64,000 nucleotides of DNA from Comamonas phosphati (lineage in GTDB: Bacteria > Pseudomonadota > Gammaproteobacteria > Burkholderiales > Burkholderiaceae_C). Below the pieces are notes generated by a model that worked only from the letters and a program-made list of their open reading frames with translations, was not told where the DNA came from and made no database searches. The DNA lies in assembly GCF_014637085.1 (NCBI RefSeq), contig NZ_BMEU01000023.1, positions 1 to 64,000 of the forward strand, written 5' to 3'. Shown piece after piece: positions 42,651 through 50,880 of the stretch; within the stretch, counting starts at the first letter, position 1; every line of letters begins with the position of its first letter. A program made the translations under genes and the position numbers.

Positions 42651-43478
42651 TCAGGGAAGCGGTGCGTCCGAGACCGTGGGCGCCGGCAGCGTCATGCGTA
42701 TGCGCGGCGCACTCCTGCCGGAAGCGGCAGCAGCACCCGAGGCAGACGCCACACGCGTGCCTGGCGCCAAGGGCCGGGCCGCCTGAAGCTGTTCGTAAAT
42801 ACCCATGACCGCCTTGACGTAGTTGCGGGTTTCCTTGAAAGGGGGAATCGCCTGGCCCGCGCGCTGCACCGCGCCCTCGCCCGCGTTGTAGGCGGCAAGC
42901 ACCAGATCCAGGCGCCCGGGGAACAGCCCCATCAGATAGTTGAGGTAGCGTGCCCCGGCCGGCACATTGACGGCCGGATCGGCCAGCTGCTGCTGGATGC
43001 TGCGCTGCTTGCTGGCGGCAACGCCAAAGCGCTGCGCCGTGGCGGGCATCAGCTGCATCAGGCCCACGGCCCCCTTGGGCGAGACGGCACCGGCATCAAA
43101 GCCCGACTCCACGGCAATCACGGCCTTGAGCAGATCGAAGTCCACACCCGTGGTGTCGGCTGCCTTGCGCACATGCCCGCTCACGCTCTTGAAGCCCGGC
43201 GACACCTCGAAGAAGCCGCTGCTGCGCGCTTGCGATGCCGCGCCGCGCGGCATGTGCAGGCCCTGCCGGCCCCGCAGGGTGCTGTCGTAGACATTGCCCT
43301 TGAAGTACAGCTTGTAGCGCTCGTCCAGGGCCTCCGCGGCGAAATGGGTCACGCCCAGTTCGTCCACATAGGCCCACAGGTCGGCATGCGCGGCCGGCAC
43401 ATAGCCCGCGAGCGCCGCACCGCCGGCCAGCACCAGGCTTGCCAGGCGTTTAGATATCGACTTCCACGGCATCGCCAT
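42651..43478 (-). CDS. Lytic transglycosylase (SLT domain) with N-terminal DUF4124-like segment
   Basis: Cleaves peptidoglycan glycan strands in the periplasm. 275 residues: signal peptide ([22 protein letters not shown]), a DUF4124-like strand region ([15 protein letters not shown]), then the SLT domain from ~115 with the catalytic Glu in [35 protein letters not shown] and the [10 protein letters not shown] motif. Its start codon lies inside the end of parE (29-base overlap), and parC follows 52 bases later, so it is part of the topoisomerase IV transcription unit. Confidence 0.93.
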   Translation of the reverse strand: MAMPWKSISKRLASLVLAGGAALAGYVPAAHADLWAYVDELGVTHFAAEALDERYKLYFKGNVYDSTLRGRQGLHMPRGAASQARSSGFFEVSPGFKSVSGHVRKAADTTGVDFDLLKAVIAVESGFDAGAVSPKGAVGLMQLMPATAQRFGVAASKQRSIQQQLADPAVNVPAGARYLNYLMGLFPGRLDLVLAAYNAGEGAVQRAGQAIPPFKETRNYVKAVMGIYEQLQAARPLAPGTRVASASGAAAASGRSAPRIRMTLPAPTVSDAPLP

Positions 43479-45432
43479 GCAATTCCATCAGTTCGCGGCG
43501 GGCCGCCGCTTCGCCCTTGCCCATGAGCTTGGTGACGACCTGCTCGGCCGCCGCGAAGTCCAGGTTCATGAACTGCACGGGCAGCAGGCGGCGCGTGTCG
43601 GGGTTGAGCGTGGTTTCCCACAGCTGCTCGGCATTCATCTCGCCCAGACCCTTGAAGCGGCTGACCTGGCATTTCTCGCGCGGCACGCCGTCCTTGGCGC
43701 ATTTCTCCATGATGGCGTCGAGCTCGCCGGCATCAAGGGCATAGACCTTGATGGCCGGCTTCTTGCCGCGCGCGGGCACGTCCACGCGGAACAGCGGCGG
43801 CAGGGCGACATGGATGTGTCCGGCCTCGATGAGCTTGGGGAAATGCTTGAAGAACAGCGTCAGCAGCAGCACCTGGATGTGCGAGCCGTCCACGTCGGCA
43901 TCGGACAGAATGCAGATCCTGCCGTAGCGCAGCCCCGAGAGATCGGGTTCATCATTGGGCCCGTGCGGGTCCACGCCGATGGCCACCGAAATGTCGTGGA
44001 TTTCGTTGTTGGCAAACAGGCGGTCGCGGTCCACTTCCCAGGTGTTGAGCACCTTGCCGCGCAACGGCAGGACGGCCTGGGTTTCCTTGTCGCGGCCCAT
44101 CTTGGCGCTGCCGCCGGCCGAATCGCCCTCGACCAGGAACACCTCGTTGAGGCTGAGGTCGCGGCTTTCGCAGTCGGTAAGCTTGCCGGGCAGCACGGCC
44201 ACGCCGGAGCCCTTGCGCTTCTCGACCTTCTGGCCGGCCTTCTGGCGTGTCTGCGCGGCCTTGATCGCGATCTCGGCCAGCTTCCGGCCCCATTCCACAT
44301 GCTGGTTGAGCCACAGCTCCAGCGCCGGGCGCACAAAGCCCGAGACCAGTCGCACGGCATCGCGCGAATTCAGGCGCTCCTTGATCTGGCCCTGGAACTG
44401 CGGGTCCAGCACCTTGGCATTGAGCACATAGCTGGCGCGCGCGAACACGTCGTCGGGCATGAGCTTGACGCCCTTGGGCAGCAGCGAGTGCATGTCGATG
44501 AAGGCCTTGACCGCCTGGAACAGGCCGTCGCGCAGGCCGCTGTCGTGCGTGCCGCCCGCCGTGGTGGGGATCAGGTTCACATAGCTTTCGCGCAGCGGCG
44601 CGCCGTCCTCGGTGAAGCCCACGCACCAGGCCGCGCCCTCGCCTTCGGCAAAGCTGTCGTGGTTGCGGTCGGCAAAGCCTTCGCCTTCGAACAGCGGGAT
44701 CACGGGCTCGGCGCTCAGGCTTTGCTGCAGATAGTCGCGCAGGCCGCCCTTGAACTGCCAGGTCTGGTTGTCGCGCGTCTTCTCGTTGACCAGCGACACC
44801 GCCACGCCGGGCATGAGCACGGCCTTGCTGCGCAGCAGATGTACCAGCTCGCCCATGGGCAGATGCGAGGATTCGAAATACTTGGCATCGGGCCAGGCGC
44901 GCACCGTGGTGCCGCTCTTGCGCTCGCCGGCGGCCAGGGGACGCACCTGCAGCGGCTCGATCACGTCGCCGCCCGAGAACGCCAGGGTTGCCACCTGGCC
45001 ATCGCGATGCACCTGGACTTCCAGCCTGGTGGCCAGGGCATTGGTCACCGAAACGCCCACGCCGTGCAGACCGCCCGAGAAGCTGTAGGCGCCGCCGTTG
45101 CCCTTGTCGAACTTGCCGCCCGCGTGCAGGCGCGTGAACACCAGCTCCACCACGGGCGCCTTTTCCTCGGGATGCAGGCCGAACGGAATGCCGCGGCCGT
45201 CATCCTCGACGCTGAAGGAGCCGTCGGCATGAAGGGTGAACTTGATTTTCTTGCCAAAGCCGGCCAGCGCCTCGTCGGCCGCGTTGTCGATCACCTCCTG
45301 CAGAACGTGCAGGGGGTTGTCGGTGCGCGTATACATGCCGGGGCGCTGCTTGACGGGCTCCAGACCCTTGAGGACGCGGATCGAGCCTTCGGAATATTCG
45401 CTGGCGGAAGAAGAGGATGGTTTAGCTGCCAT
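43450..45432 (-). CDS. parE: DNA topoisomerase IV subunit B
   Basis: ATPase subunit of topoisomerase IV. 660 residues (E. coli 630): GHKL ATPase motifs EVIDNAADEALAGF, VEDDGRGIPFG, GGLHGVGVSVTNALA; Toprim motifs VEGDSAGGSAKMGRDKETQAVLPLRGKVLN shortened here as EGDSAGG and DADVDGSHI; C-terminal FKGLGEMNAEQLWETT. ATG at 45432 preferred over the earlier in-frame codon. A TACAAT box (45441-45446) lies only 8 bases upstream of this ATG. Confidence 0.97.
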   Translation of the reverse strand: MAAKPSSSSASEYSEGSIRVLKGLEPVKQRPGMYTRTDNPLHVLQEVIDNAADEALAGFGKKIKFTLHADGSFSVEDDGRGIPFGLHPEEKAPVVELVFTRLHAGGKFDKGNGGAYSFSGGLHGVGVSVTNALATRLEVQVHRDGQVATLAFSGGDVIEPLQVRPLAAGERKSGTTVRAWPDAKYFESSHLPMGELVHLLRSKAVLMPGVAVSLVNEKTRDNQTWQFKGGLRDYLQQSLSAEPVIPLFEGEGFADRNHDSFAEGEGAAWCVGFTEDGAPLRESYVNLIPTTAGGTHDSGLRDGLFQAVKAFIDMHSLLPKGVKLMPDDVFARASYVLNAKVLDPQFQGQIKERLNSRDAVRLVSGFVRPALELWLNQHVEWGRKLAEIAIKAAQTRQKAGQKVEKRKGSGVAVLPGKLTDCESRDLSLNEVFLVEGDSAGGSAKMGRDKETQAVLPLRGKVLNTWEVDRDRLFANNEIHDISVAIGVDPHGPNDEPDLSGLRYGRICILSDADVDGSHIQVLLLTLFFKHFPKLIEAGHIHVALPPLFRVDVPARGKKPAIKVYALDAGELDAIMEKCAKDGVPREKCQVSRFKGLGEMNAEQLWETTLNPDTRRLLPVQFMNLDFAAAEQVVTKLMGKGEAAARRELMELHGDAVEVDI

Positions 45433-45440
45433 GGGGGCGG

Positions 45441-45446
45441 ATTGTA
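45441..45446 (-). promoter_or_regulatory. Candidate -10 box of parE
   Basis: Minus-strand TACAAT ends 8 bases before the parE ATG, so transcription would begin at or next to the start codon (leaderless mRNA). No good -35 is visible and no Shine-Dalgarno precedes the ATG. Confidence 0.35.
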
Positions 45447-45639
45447 GTGGCCTCTCCAGATGGAGGCTGGATAAATTCACAGTTGTTTACCACCCAATAC
45501 TCTCGCACAAACCCTAGCCCCCTGTCTTGCACATTGGTTTGACTGCGCGTTTGGGCAAGTCAACCTGCCGCGCATGCGACGGCCTGCCCACCCCGAAAAC
45601 CCGCAGTTTCGCTACAGTCATGCGTTCGACCCGAACCTG

Positions 45640-45661
45640 GCTTGCGCGGTTTTGCGCAAGC
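45640..45661 (+). promoter_or_regulatory. Perfect inverted repeat upstream of the MFS gene
   Basis: GCTTGCGC-GGTTTT-GCGCAAGC, 26 bases before the start codon. It could be an operator or a leader hairpin; no matching site was noticed elsewhere. Confidence 0.35.
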
Positions 45662-45686
45662 TCCTGCGAATCACTGCGGACAAGGC

Positions 45687-46910
45687 ATGACAAAGACAGC
45701 AACCTCCACCATGTCCATGACACAGATTCTTCTGTGCGGCGGCGCCATCGTCACCTTGTCCATGGGCATACGCCACGGCTTCGGCCTGTGGCTGCAGCCC
45801 GTCACCCAGCAAATGGGCTGGACGCGCGAAAGCTTTTCGCTGGCCATCGCCGTGCAGAACATCTCCTGGGGCATTCTGGGCATTTTCGTGGGCATGCTGG
45901 CCGACCGGCTCGGCGCCTTCAAGGTGCTGATCGGCGGCACCCTTCTCTATGCGCTGGGCCTGGTCGGCATGGCCTTGTCGCCCACCACGCTGATGTTCAC
46001 GTTGACGGCCGGCGTGCTCATCGGCGCGGCCCAGGCCGGCACCACTTACGCCGTGATCTACGGCGTGCTGGGCCGCCAGATTCCGTTGGCACGGCGCAGC
46101 TGGGCCATGGGCGTCACGGCTGCCGCCGGCTCGTTCGGGCAGTTCTTCATGGTGCCTGTGGAAGGCGCGCTGATCTCCTGGCTCAACTGGTCCAACGCGC
46201 TGCTGGTGCTGGCGGCTTTCGCGCTGCTGATCGGCCTGCTGGCCTTCGGCCTGCGCGAACCGGGCTTCGGCTCGGGCAGGCCCATGCACCGCGAACAGAC
46301 CGTGGCCCAGGCCTTCAAGGAAGCCTGGTCCACGCCCAGCTTCGTGCTGCTCACGGCCGGCTACTTCGTCTGCGGCTTCCAGGTCATGTTCATCGGTGTG
46401 CACATGCCCAGCTACCTCAAGGACTTCGGCATCGCACCCCAGGTCGCCAGCTACTCCCTGGCGCTGGTGGGCCTGTTCAACATCTTCGGCACCTATCTGG
46501 CGGGCAACCTGGGACAGAAGCTGCCCAAGCGCTATCTGCTGTCGGGCATCTACAGCCTGCGCTCGCTGGTGACCGTGCTGTTTTTGCTGGCCCCCCTGTC
46601 GCCCTGGTCGGTCTACCTGTTCTCCGCGGCCATGGGCTTTCTGTGGCTGTCCACCGTGCCGCTGACCAATGCCACCATCGCCCAGATCTTCGGCGTGCAG
46701 CATCTTTCCATGCTGGGCGGCTTCGTCTTCTTCAGCCACCAGATCGGCAGCTTCCTCGGCGTGTGGCTGGGCGGCTATTTGTACGACCTGAGCGGCAATT
46801 ACGGCATGGTCTGGTATCTGTCGATTGCTCTTGGCATTTTTGCGGCGCTGATCAACCTGCCCGTGCGCGAAGCTGCCGTCCAGCGCATCACCACCGCCCA
46901 GGCGGCCTAG
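45687..46910 (+). CDS. Major facilitator superfamily transporter
   Basis: 407-residue inner-membrane permease with 12 predicted membrane segments. The start MTKTATSTMSMTQILLCGGAIVTLSMGIRHGFGLWL and the loop GMLADRLGAFKVLIGG are typical of MFS carriers of the monocarboxylate/oxalate-formate-antiporter type. Substrate not predictable. ATG at 45687 preceded by GCGGACAAGG. Divergent from parE; a 43-residue membrane peptide gene follows 13 bases later. Confidence 0.9.
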   Translation: MTKTATSTMSMTQILLCGGAIVTLSMGIRHGFGLWLQPVTQQMGWTRESFSLAIAVQNISWGILGIFVGMLADRLGAFKVLIGGTLLYALGLVGMALSPTTLMFTLTAGVLIGAAQAGTTYAVIYGVLGRQIPLARRSWAMGVTAAAGSFGQFFMVPVEGALISWLNWSNALLVLAAFALLIGLLAFGLREPGFGSGRPMHREQTVAQAFKEAWSTPSFVLLTAGYFVCGFQVMFIGVHMPSYLKDFGIAPQVASYSLALVGLFNIFGTYLAGNLGQKLPKRYLLSGIYSLRSLVTVLFLLAPLSPWSVYLFSAAMGFLWLSTVPLTNATIAQIFGVQHLSMLGGFVFFSHQIGSFLGVWLGGYLYDLSGNYGMVWYLSIALGIFAALINLPVREAAVQRITTAQAA

Positions 46911-46923
46911 ACGGGCTGACGCC

Positions 46924-47055
46924 ATGCAGCTCAAGCCCTGGCAACGCATATCCATCTGGGCCGCCGTGCTGGCGCTGCTGCTGGCCGTGTTCGCCCTGTA
47001 TCTGCAGCCGGAATTCATGGTCTCGCTGGCCGATGCGGTCTGGGCCTGCTTCTAG
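46924..47055 (+). CDS. 43-residue single-pass membrane peptide
   Basis: Small gene too short for usual prediction. It encodes MQLKPWQRISIWAAVLALLL followed by AVFALYLQPEFMVSLADAVW and ends ACF. One membrane helix (residues ~9-27), a basic N-terminus and an amphipathic tail. It starts 13 bases after the MFS stop and probably shares its transcript; start context GGGCTGACGCC is weak. Peptides of this pattern appear next to transporter genes in related bacteria, as far as I recall. Possibly a transporter accessory peptide. Confidence 0.6.
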   Translation: MQLKPWQRISIWAAVLALLLAVFALYLQPEFMVSLADAVWACF

Positions 47056-47075
47056 GACTGCCAGCTGCCTCGCGC

Positions 47076-47084
47076 TGCTATAGT
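47076..47084 (+). promoter_or_regulatory. Extended -10 promoter of the methyltransferase gene
   Basis: TGC directly followed by TATAGT (47079-47084) is an extended -10 motif, 10 bases before the start codon; no -35 box. Confidence 0.4.
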
Positions 47085-47094
47085 TTTCGGCAAG

Positions 47095-47676
47095 ATGACC
47101 CGCCCACAACCTGCAGAGGCCTCCGCGCTGCCTCACACCCATGGCGCGCAAGCGCCTTCCGAATGGATTGCCCGCTTTGCCCACCTGGTCCGCCCTGGCG
47201 GCTCCGTGCTGGACATCGCCTGCGGCCTGGGCCGCCACATGCGGCTGTTTCATGCACAAAATCATGCTGTCACCGGCATCGATAAATCGCTGGTCGCTAT
47301 TGAATCGGCAGCAATTCTGGGCGAAGCCATCCAGGCCGATATCGAGAACCATCCCTGGCCGCTGGCCGGCCGCAGCTTCGACGGCGTGGTGGTAACCAAT
47401 TACCTCTGGCGCCCTCTGTGGCCGCAGCTTCTGGCCTGCGTCCAACCCGGCGGCGTGCTGCTCTACGAGACCTTTGCCCAGGGCAATGAAGCCTACGGCA
47501 AGCCCTCGCGTCCCGACTTTCTGCTGGCACCCGGCGAACTGCTTGAAGTCTGCAGGGGCTGGACCGTGGTTGCCTACGAGCACGGTGTTCTGGGCCTGCC
47601 CGATCGCGTGGTGCAGCGCATTGCGGCCATCAGGCCCGGCACGACGACAGCGACGCCAGCCCGGTTGCAGCCCTGA
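47095..47676 (+). CDS. SAM-dependent class I methyltransferase
   Basis: 193-residue methyltransferase with motif I VLDIACGLGRHMRLF near residue 38, the acidic residue ending beta 2 in VTGIDKS, motif II region FDGVVVTNYLWRPLW and motif III CVQPGGVLLYETFAQGNEAYG. It resembles the TehB/tellurite-resistance-like group found beside dapA in this family; substrate unknown. Ends with a Thr/Ala-rich tail. Confidence 0.85.
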   Translation: MTRPQPAEASALPHTHGAQAPSEWIARFAHLVRPGGSVLDIACGLGRHMRLFHAQNHAVTGIDKSLVAIESAAILGEAIQADIENHPWPLAGRSFDGVVVTNYLWRPLWPQLLACVQPGGVLLYETFAQGNEAYGKPSRPDFLLAPGELLEVCRGWTVVAYEHGVLGLPDRVVQRIAAIRPGTTTATPARLQP

Positions 47677-47742
47677 GCCTCCTTTTTCCCAATCAGCGAT
47701 CGGCCGCAATAGCCGTCGACGGCAGCGCCCAGCAACGCAACA

Positions 47743-47776
47743 ATATGACGCGATCACATTTATAATTTCGTCATAT
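47743..47776. promoter_or_regulatory. Inverted repeat flanking a -10 box upstream of dapA
   Basis: ATATGACG (47743-47750) and CGTCATAT (47769-47776) form a perfect 8-bp inverted repeat whose 18-base spacer contains TATAAT (47761-47766). Another TGACGAAAA lies at 47798-47806. This looks like a repressor operator over a promoter in the AT-rich gap before dapA. Confidence 0.45.
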
Positions 47777-47903
47777 CGACATTTATCGAAAACACATTGA
47801 CGAAAATACGTATTTGCCATCAGCCTGTCCATGAAAACCACACAAGCCAGGGCAGGCCTGTTTGTAGAATGGGCTTTTCCCGTTTCAGCTTCAGATTGCG
47901 GAC

Positions 47904-48800
47904 ATGACCTCTTCCTCCGTCGCCCTCACTGGCAGCATTGTTGCCCTCATCACGCCCATGCACGAAGACGGTAGCGTCGACTACCCCAGCCTGCGCAAAC
48001 TGATCGACTGGCACGTGGCCGAAGGCACCGACTGCATCGGCGTGGTCGGCACTACCGGCGAGTCGCCCACGGTCAGCGTGGGAGAGCATTGCGAAATCAT
48101 CCGCGTGTCGGTGGAACAGGCCGCCGGCCGCGTCTCCATCATGGCCGGCTGCGGCGCCAACAGCACGCTCGAAGCCATCGAGCTGGCACGCTACGCCAAG
48201 AAGGTGGGGGCCAACAGCCAGCTGCAGGTCGTGCCCTATTACAACAAGCCCACGCAGGAAGGCCAGTACCAGCATTTCAAGGCCATTGCCGAAGCAACCG
48301 GCGACCTGCCCGTGATCCTGTACAACGTGCCCGGCCGCTCCGTGGCGGACATGCAACATGACACCGTGCTGCGCCTGGCCCGGATCCCCGGCATCGTGGG
48401 CATCAAGGAAGCCACGGGCAATATCGAGCGCGCCCAGTGGCTGATCCGCGAAGTTCCCCAGGGCTTTGGCGTCTACTCGGGCGATGATCCGACCGCCGTG
48501 GCCCTGATGCTGTGCGGCGGCCATGGCAACATCAGCGTGACGGCCAACGTGGCTCCGCGCCTGATGAGCGAGCTGTGCAAGGCGGCCCTGGCCGGCGACG
48601 TCAAGCGCGCCATGGAAATCCAGTTCCAGCTCATGCCCGTGCACAAGAGCCTGTTCGTCGAAGCCAATCCCATTCCCGTGAAATGGGCAGCCGCGCGCAT
48701 GGGCCTCAGCGGCCCTACCATGCGCCTGCCCATGACGCCCTTGAGCCAGAATCTTGAGTCCGTCGTCGAGGGTGCTCTACGCGAAGCCGGGCTGCTGTAA
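47904..48800 (+). CDS. dapA: 4-Hydroxy-tetrahydrodipicolinate synthase
   Basis: Condenses pyruvate and aspartate semialdehyde at the lysine/diaminopimelate branch. 298 residues: [18 protein letters not shown], the TTGE motif in [21 protein letters not shown] with the catalytic tyrosine, the Schiff-base lysine in GIKEATGN near residue 167, and YSGDDP. Works downstream of LysC encoded at the other end of the window. bamC follows 63 bases later, the common dapA-bamC pair. Confidence 0.97.
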   Translation: MTSSSVALTGSIVALITPMHEDGSVDYPSLRKLIDWHVAEGTDCIGVVGTTGESPTVSVGEHCEIIRVSVEQAAGRVSIMAGCGANSTLEAIELARYAKKVGANSQLQVVPYYNKPTQEGQYQHFKAIAEATGDLPVILYNVPGRSVADMQHDTVLRLARIPGIVGIKEATGNIERAQWLIREVPQGFGVYSGDDPTAVALMLCGGHGNISVTANVAPRLMSELCKAALAGDVKRAMEIQFQLMPVHKSLFVEANPIPVKWAAARMGLSGPTMRLPMTPLSQNLESVVEGALREAGLL

Positions 48801-48863
48801 TCAGCTTGAGATAAGCTAGCGGCTTTTCGCTCACTGCATGAACGCTACCCAAGGACAATCCGC

Positions 48864-49982
48864 GTGAAACAACACACCGCACGTTTAGGCCTGCTCAGCA
48901 TCGCCCTGGGCCTTTCGGCTTGTACGACCACGTTTCAAGAAACCAAGATCGACTACAAGAGCGCTGGCAAGTCGCAGACCCCCAGCCTGGAAGTGCCACC
49001 GGACCTGACCCAGCTGTCCCGGGACTCCCGCTACAACGTCCCCGGCGGCGTGGTTTCCGCTGCGGCCATCCAGGCCAATGCCCAGGCGGCCAAGCCCACC
49101 AGCAGCAACACGGCCACCAATGCCATCGGCGACGTCAGCATCCAGCGCGACGGCAACCAGCACTGGCTGGTCGTCAAGCGCCCCGCCGACAAGCTGTGGG
49201 AGCCCGTGCGCGACTTCTGGCTGGAAAACGGCTTCATCTTCGCGACCGAGGACCGCCAGCTGGGCATCATGGAAACAGACTGGGCCGAGAATCGCGCCAA
49301 GCTGCCACAGGACATCATCCGCAAGACCCTGGGCAAGGTGTTCGACTCCCTCTACTCCACCAGCGAACGCGACAAGTTCCGCGTTCGCCTGGAGCGCGAA
49401 TCCGACGGTACGACCCATATCTATGTCACCCACCGCGGCATGGAAGAGGTCTACACCAGCAACCAGAAAGACAACACCATCTGGCAGCCCCGTGCCCGCG
49501 ATCCCGAGCTGGAAACCGAATTCCTGCGCCGCATGATGGTCAAGCTCGGAGTGAGCGAAGAGCAGGCCGCCGCAGTGGCCAAGGCCGACCGTGCCGCAGC
49601 CGTGACGGCCGTCAATGGCGGCGCGCGCATGGACACGGTCAACGGCCAGCCCGTGCTGCAGATCGACGAAGACTTCGACCGCGCCTGGCGCCGCGTCGGC
49701 GTGGCACTGGACCGTACCGGCTTCACCGTGGAAGACCGCGATCGCAGCCGCGGCATCTACTTCGTGCGCTATGTAGACCCCAACGCCAAGGTCGAAGCCA
49801 AGGGCTTCTTCAGCAAGATCTTCAGCCGCGGCGCCGAAGCCGCGGCGCCGGTCAAGTACCAGATCCAGGTCAAGGGCGCCGGCAGCAAGTCCAGCGTCTC
49901 GGTGCTGAACACGCAAGGCCAGCCCGAGACATCGGCCAATGCCCAGCGCATCATCCGCGTGATCACCGACGATCTCAAGTAG
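48864..49982 (+). CDS. bamC: Outer-membrane assembly lipoprotein BamC
   Basis: Lipoprotein of the BAM beta-barrel assembly complex. 372 residues from a GTG with AAGGAC upstream: lipobox LGLSAC (Cys20), the unstructured N-terminal BamD-binding stretch, then two helix-grip domains (QHWLVVKRPADKLWEPVRDFWLENGF and QIDEDFDRAWRRVGVALDRTGF). Same order (dapA-bamC) as in E. coli, where it was called nlpB. Confidence 0.92.
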   Translation: MKQHTARLGLLSIALGLSACTTTFQETKIDYKSAGKSQTPSLEVPPDLTQLSRDSRYNVPGGVVSAAAIQANAQAAKPTSSNTATNAIGDVSIQRDGNQHWLVVKRPADKLWEPVRDFWLENGFIFATEDRQLGIMETDWAENRAKLPQDIIRKTLGKVFDSLYSTSERDKFRVRLERESDGTTHIYVTHRGMEEVYTSNQKDNTIWQPRARDPELETEFLRRMMVKLGVSEEQAAAVAKADRAAAVTAVNGGARMDTVNGQPVLQIDEDFDRAWRRVGVALDRTGFTVEDRDRSRGIYFVRYVDPNAKVEAKGFFSKIFSRGAEAAAPVKYQIQVKGAGSKSSVSVLNTQGQPETSANAQRIIRVITDDLK

Positions 49983-49998
49983 GCGATCGGCCACCAAC

Positions 49999-50033
49999 AA
50001 AAAGCCACCGGCCCGCCGCCGATGGCTTTTTTT
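49999..50033 (+). terminator. Terminator after bamC
   Basis: AAAAGCCA/TGGCTTTT stem with a GC-rich loop and T7 tail, about 17 bases after the stop. Confidence 0.8.
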
Positions 50034-50172
50034 ATTTCATCCATCTCTGTCACCAGGGGGCTTGCCTCTATGAATCCAACGAGGAATGGATGAAATCCTT
50101 TGTGGGGATCTGGAGACTCAACGCGTCATCATGGCTTTCGCACGATTGCAAATTTCAGCAGCGCCAAAAACA

Positions 50173-50198
50173 AAAAACCGCACCAAGGTGCGGTTTTT
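50173..50198 (-). terminator. Terminator after the Ala/Pro lipoprotein gene
   Basis: AAAAACCGCACC and its complement with a two-base loop centre; T6 tail on the minus strand, 38 bases beyond the stop codon. Confidence 0.88.
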
Positions 50199-50235
50199 CT
50201 GCATGGGCCCCAGGCCCCGCACTGCAAGCAATGAA

Positions 50236-50508
50236 TTACTTGGCAGCGGCGCCAGCAGCGGCGTCGGCGTTGGCCTTGGCAGCGTCGGCAGCGGGAGCTT
50301 CAGCGGCGGGAGCGGGTGCAGCGGCAGGAGCTTCAGCAGCAGGTGCGGGAGCAGCAGCAGGAGCTTCAGCGGCGGGAGCGGGAGCAGCAGGTGCGGGAGC
50401 TTCAGCAGCAGGTGCGGGAGCGGGAGCAGGCGCTGCTTCTTCCTTCTTGCCGCAAGCGGCCAGAGCTGCAGCAGCGATCACGGTAGCCAGAATCAGAGAG
50501 TTCTTCAT
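50236..50508 (-). CDS. Small Ala/Pro/Glu repeat lipoprotein
   Basis: 90-residue exported lipoprotein of unknown role. Start ATG 50508 has AAGGA upstream. Signal peptide MKNSLILATVIAAAALAAC ends in lipobox LAAC (Cys19). The mature part, GKKEEAAPAP..., is built of near-repeats of (P)APAAEAPAA, ending in an Ala/Asp/Lys tail. The DNA shows matching 30-base tandem near-repeats, so length variation between strains is likely. Pro/Ala repeats suggest an extended periplasmic spacer. A minus-strand TATAAT at 50626-50631 may be its -10. Confidence 0.75.
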   Translation of the reverse strand: MKNSLILATVIAAAALAACGKKEEAAPAPAPAPAAEAPAPAAPAPAAEAPAAAPAPAAEAPAAAPAPAAEAPAADAAKANADAAAGAAAK

Positions 50509-50708
50509 AACAATTTCCTTAAGTAGGTTCAGCAAACAATATTTGCATCGCCATTACGGTCAGCTTGTTGCAGCTATTGATCGCTTTGGCAGATCACGTC
50601 AAACAGTAAATTCGACTCGGACCGCATTATAGGGAAGTTTTGTCAATGCTGACTAATACTGACAACATCTCAAAAATTCCGCACAAACCGGCCCCGCACC
50701 GATTCACA

Positions 50709-50775
50709 GACAGGCCTGGGCCTGTCCTGGGTAACACTGTGAACCAGAAATAATTTTCTGTCAATTTGCTGACAG
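50709..50775. repeat. Two short palindromes upstream of the lipoprotein gene
   Basis: GACAGGC-CTGG-GCCTGTC (50709-50726) is a perfect hairpin, and CTGTCA-ATTTGC-TGACAG (50758-50775) a perfect inverted repeat. They share the TGACAG/CTGTCA half-site, also present near 50643-50665 and 50877-50883. Bases 50509-50880 otherwise hold no gene; the palindromes may be operators or part of the 3' end of the upstream transcript. Confidence 0.4.
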
Positions 50776-50880
50776 GCAACGCGCGGTGCTTTACACAATC
50801 TTTGCGTTGCCCGGATCGCCAGGAAATGGCATGGCAAGAGGGGATACGCGAACTTAGCACCCCCGCCTCTTGCGTGTCTG

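Noticed and set aside
50270-50450. Short tandem repeats considered as a CRISPR array
   Set aside because: The repeats are contiguous, lack unique spacers and encode an in-frame Ala/Pro lipoprotein.
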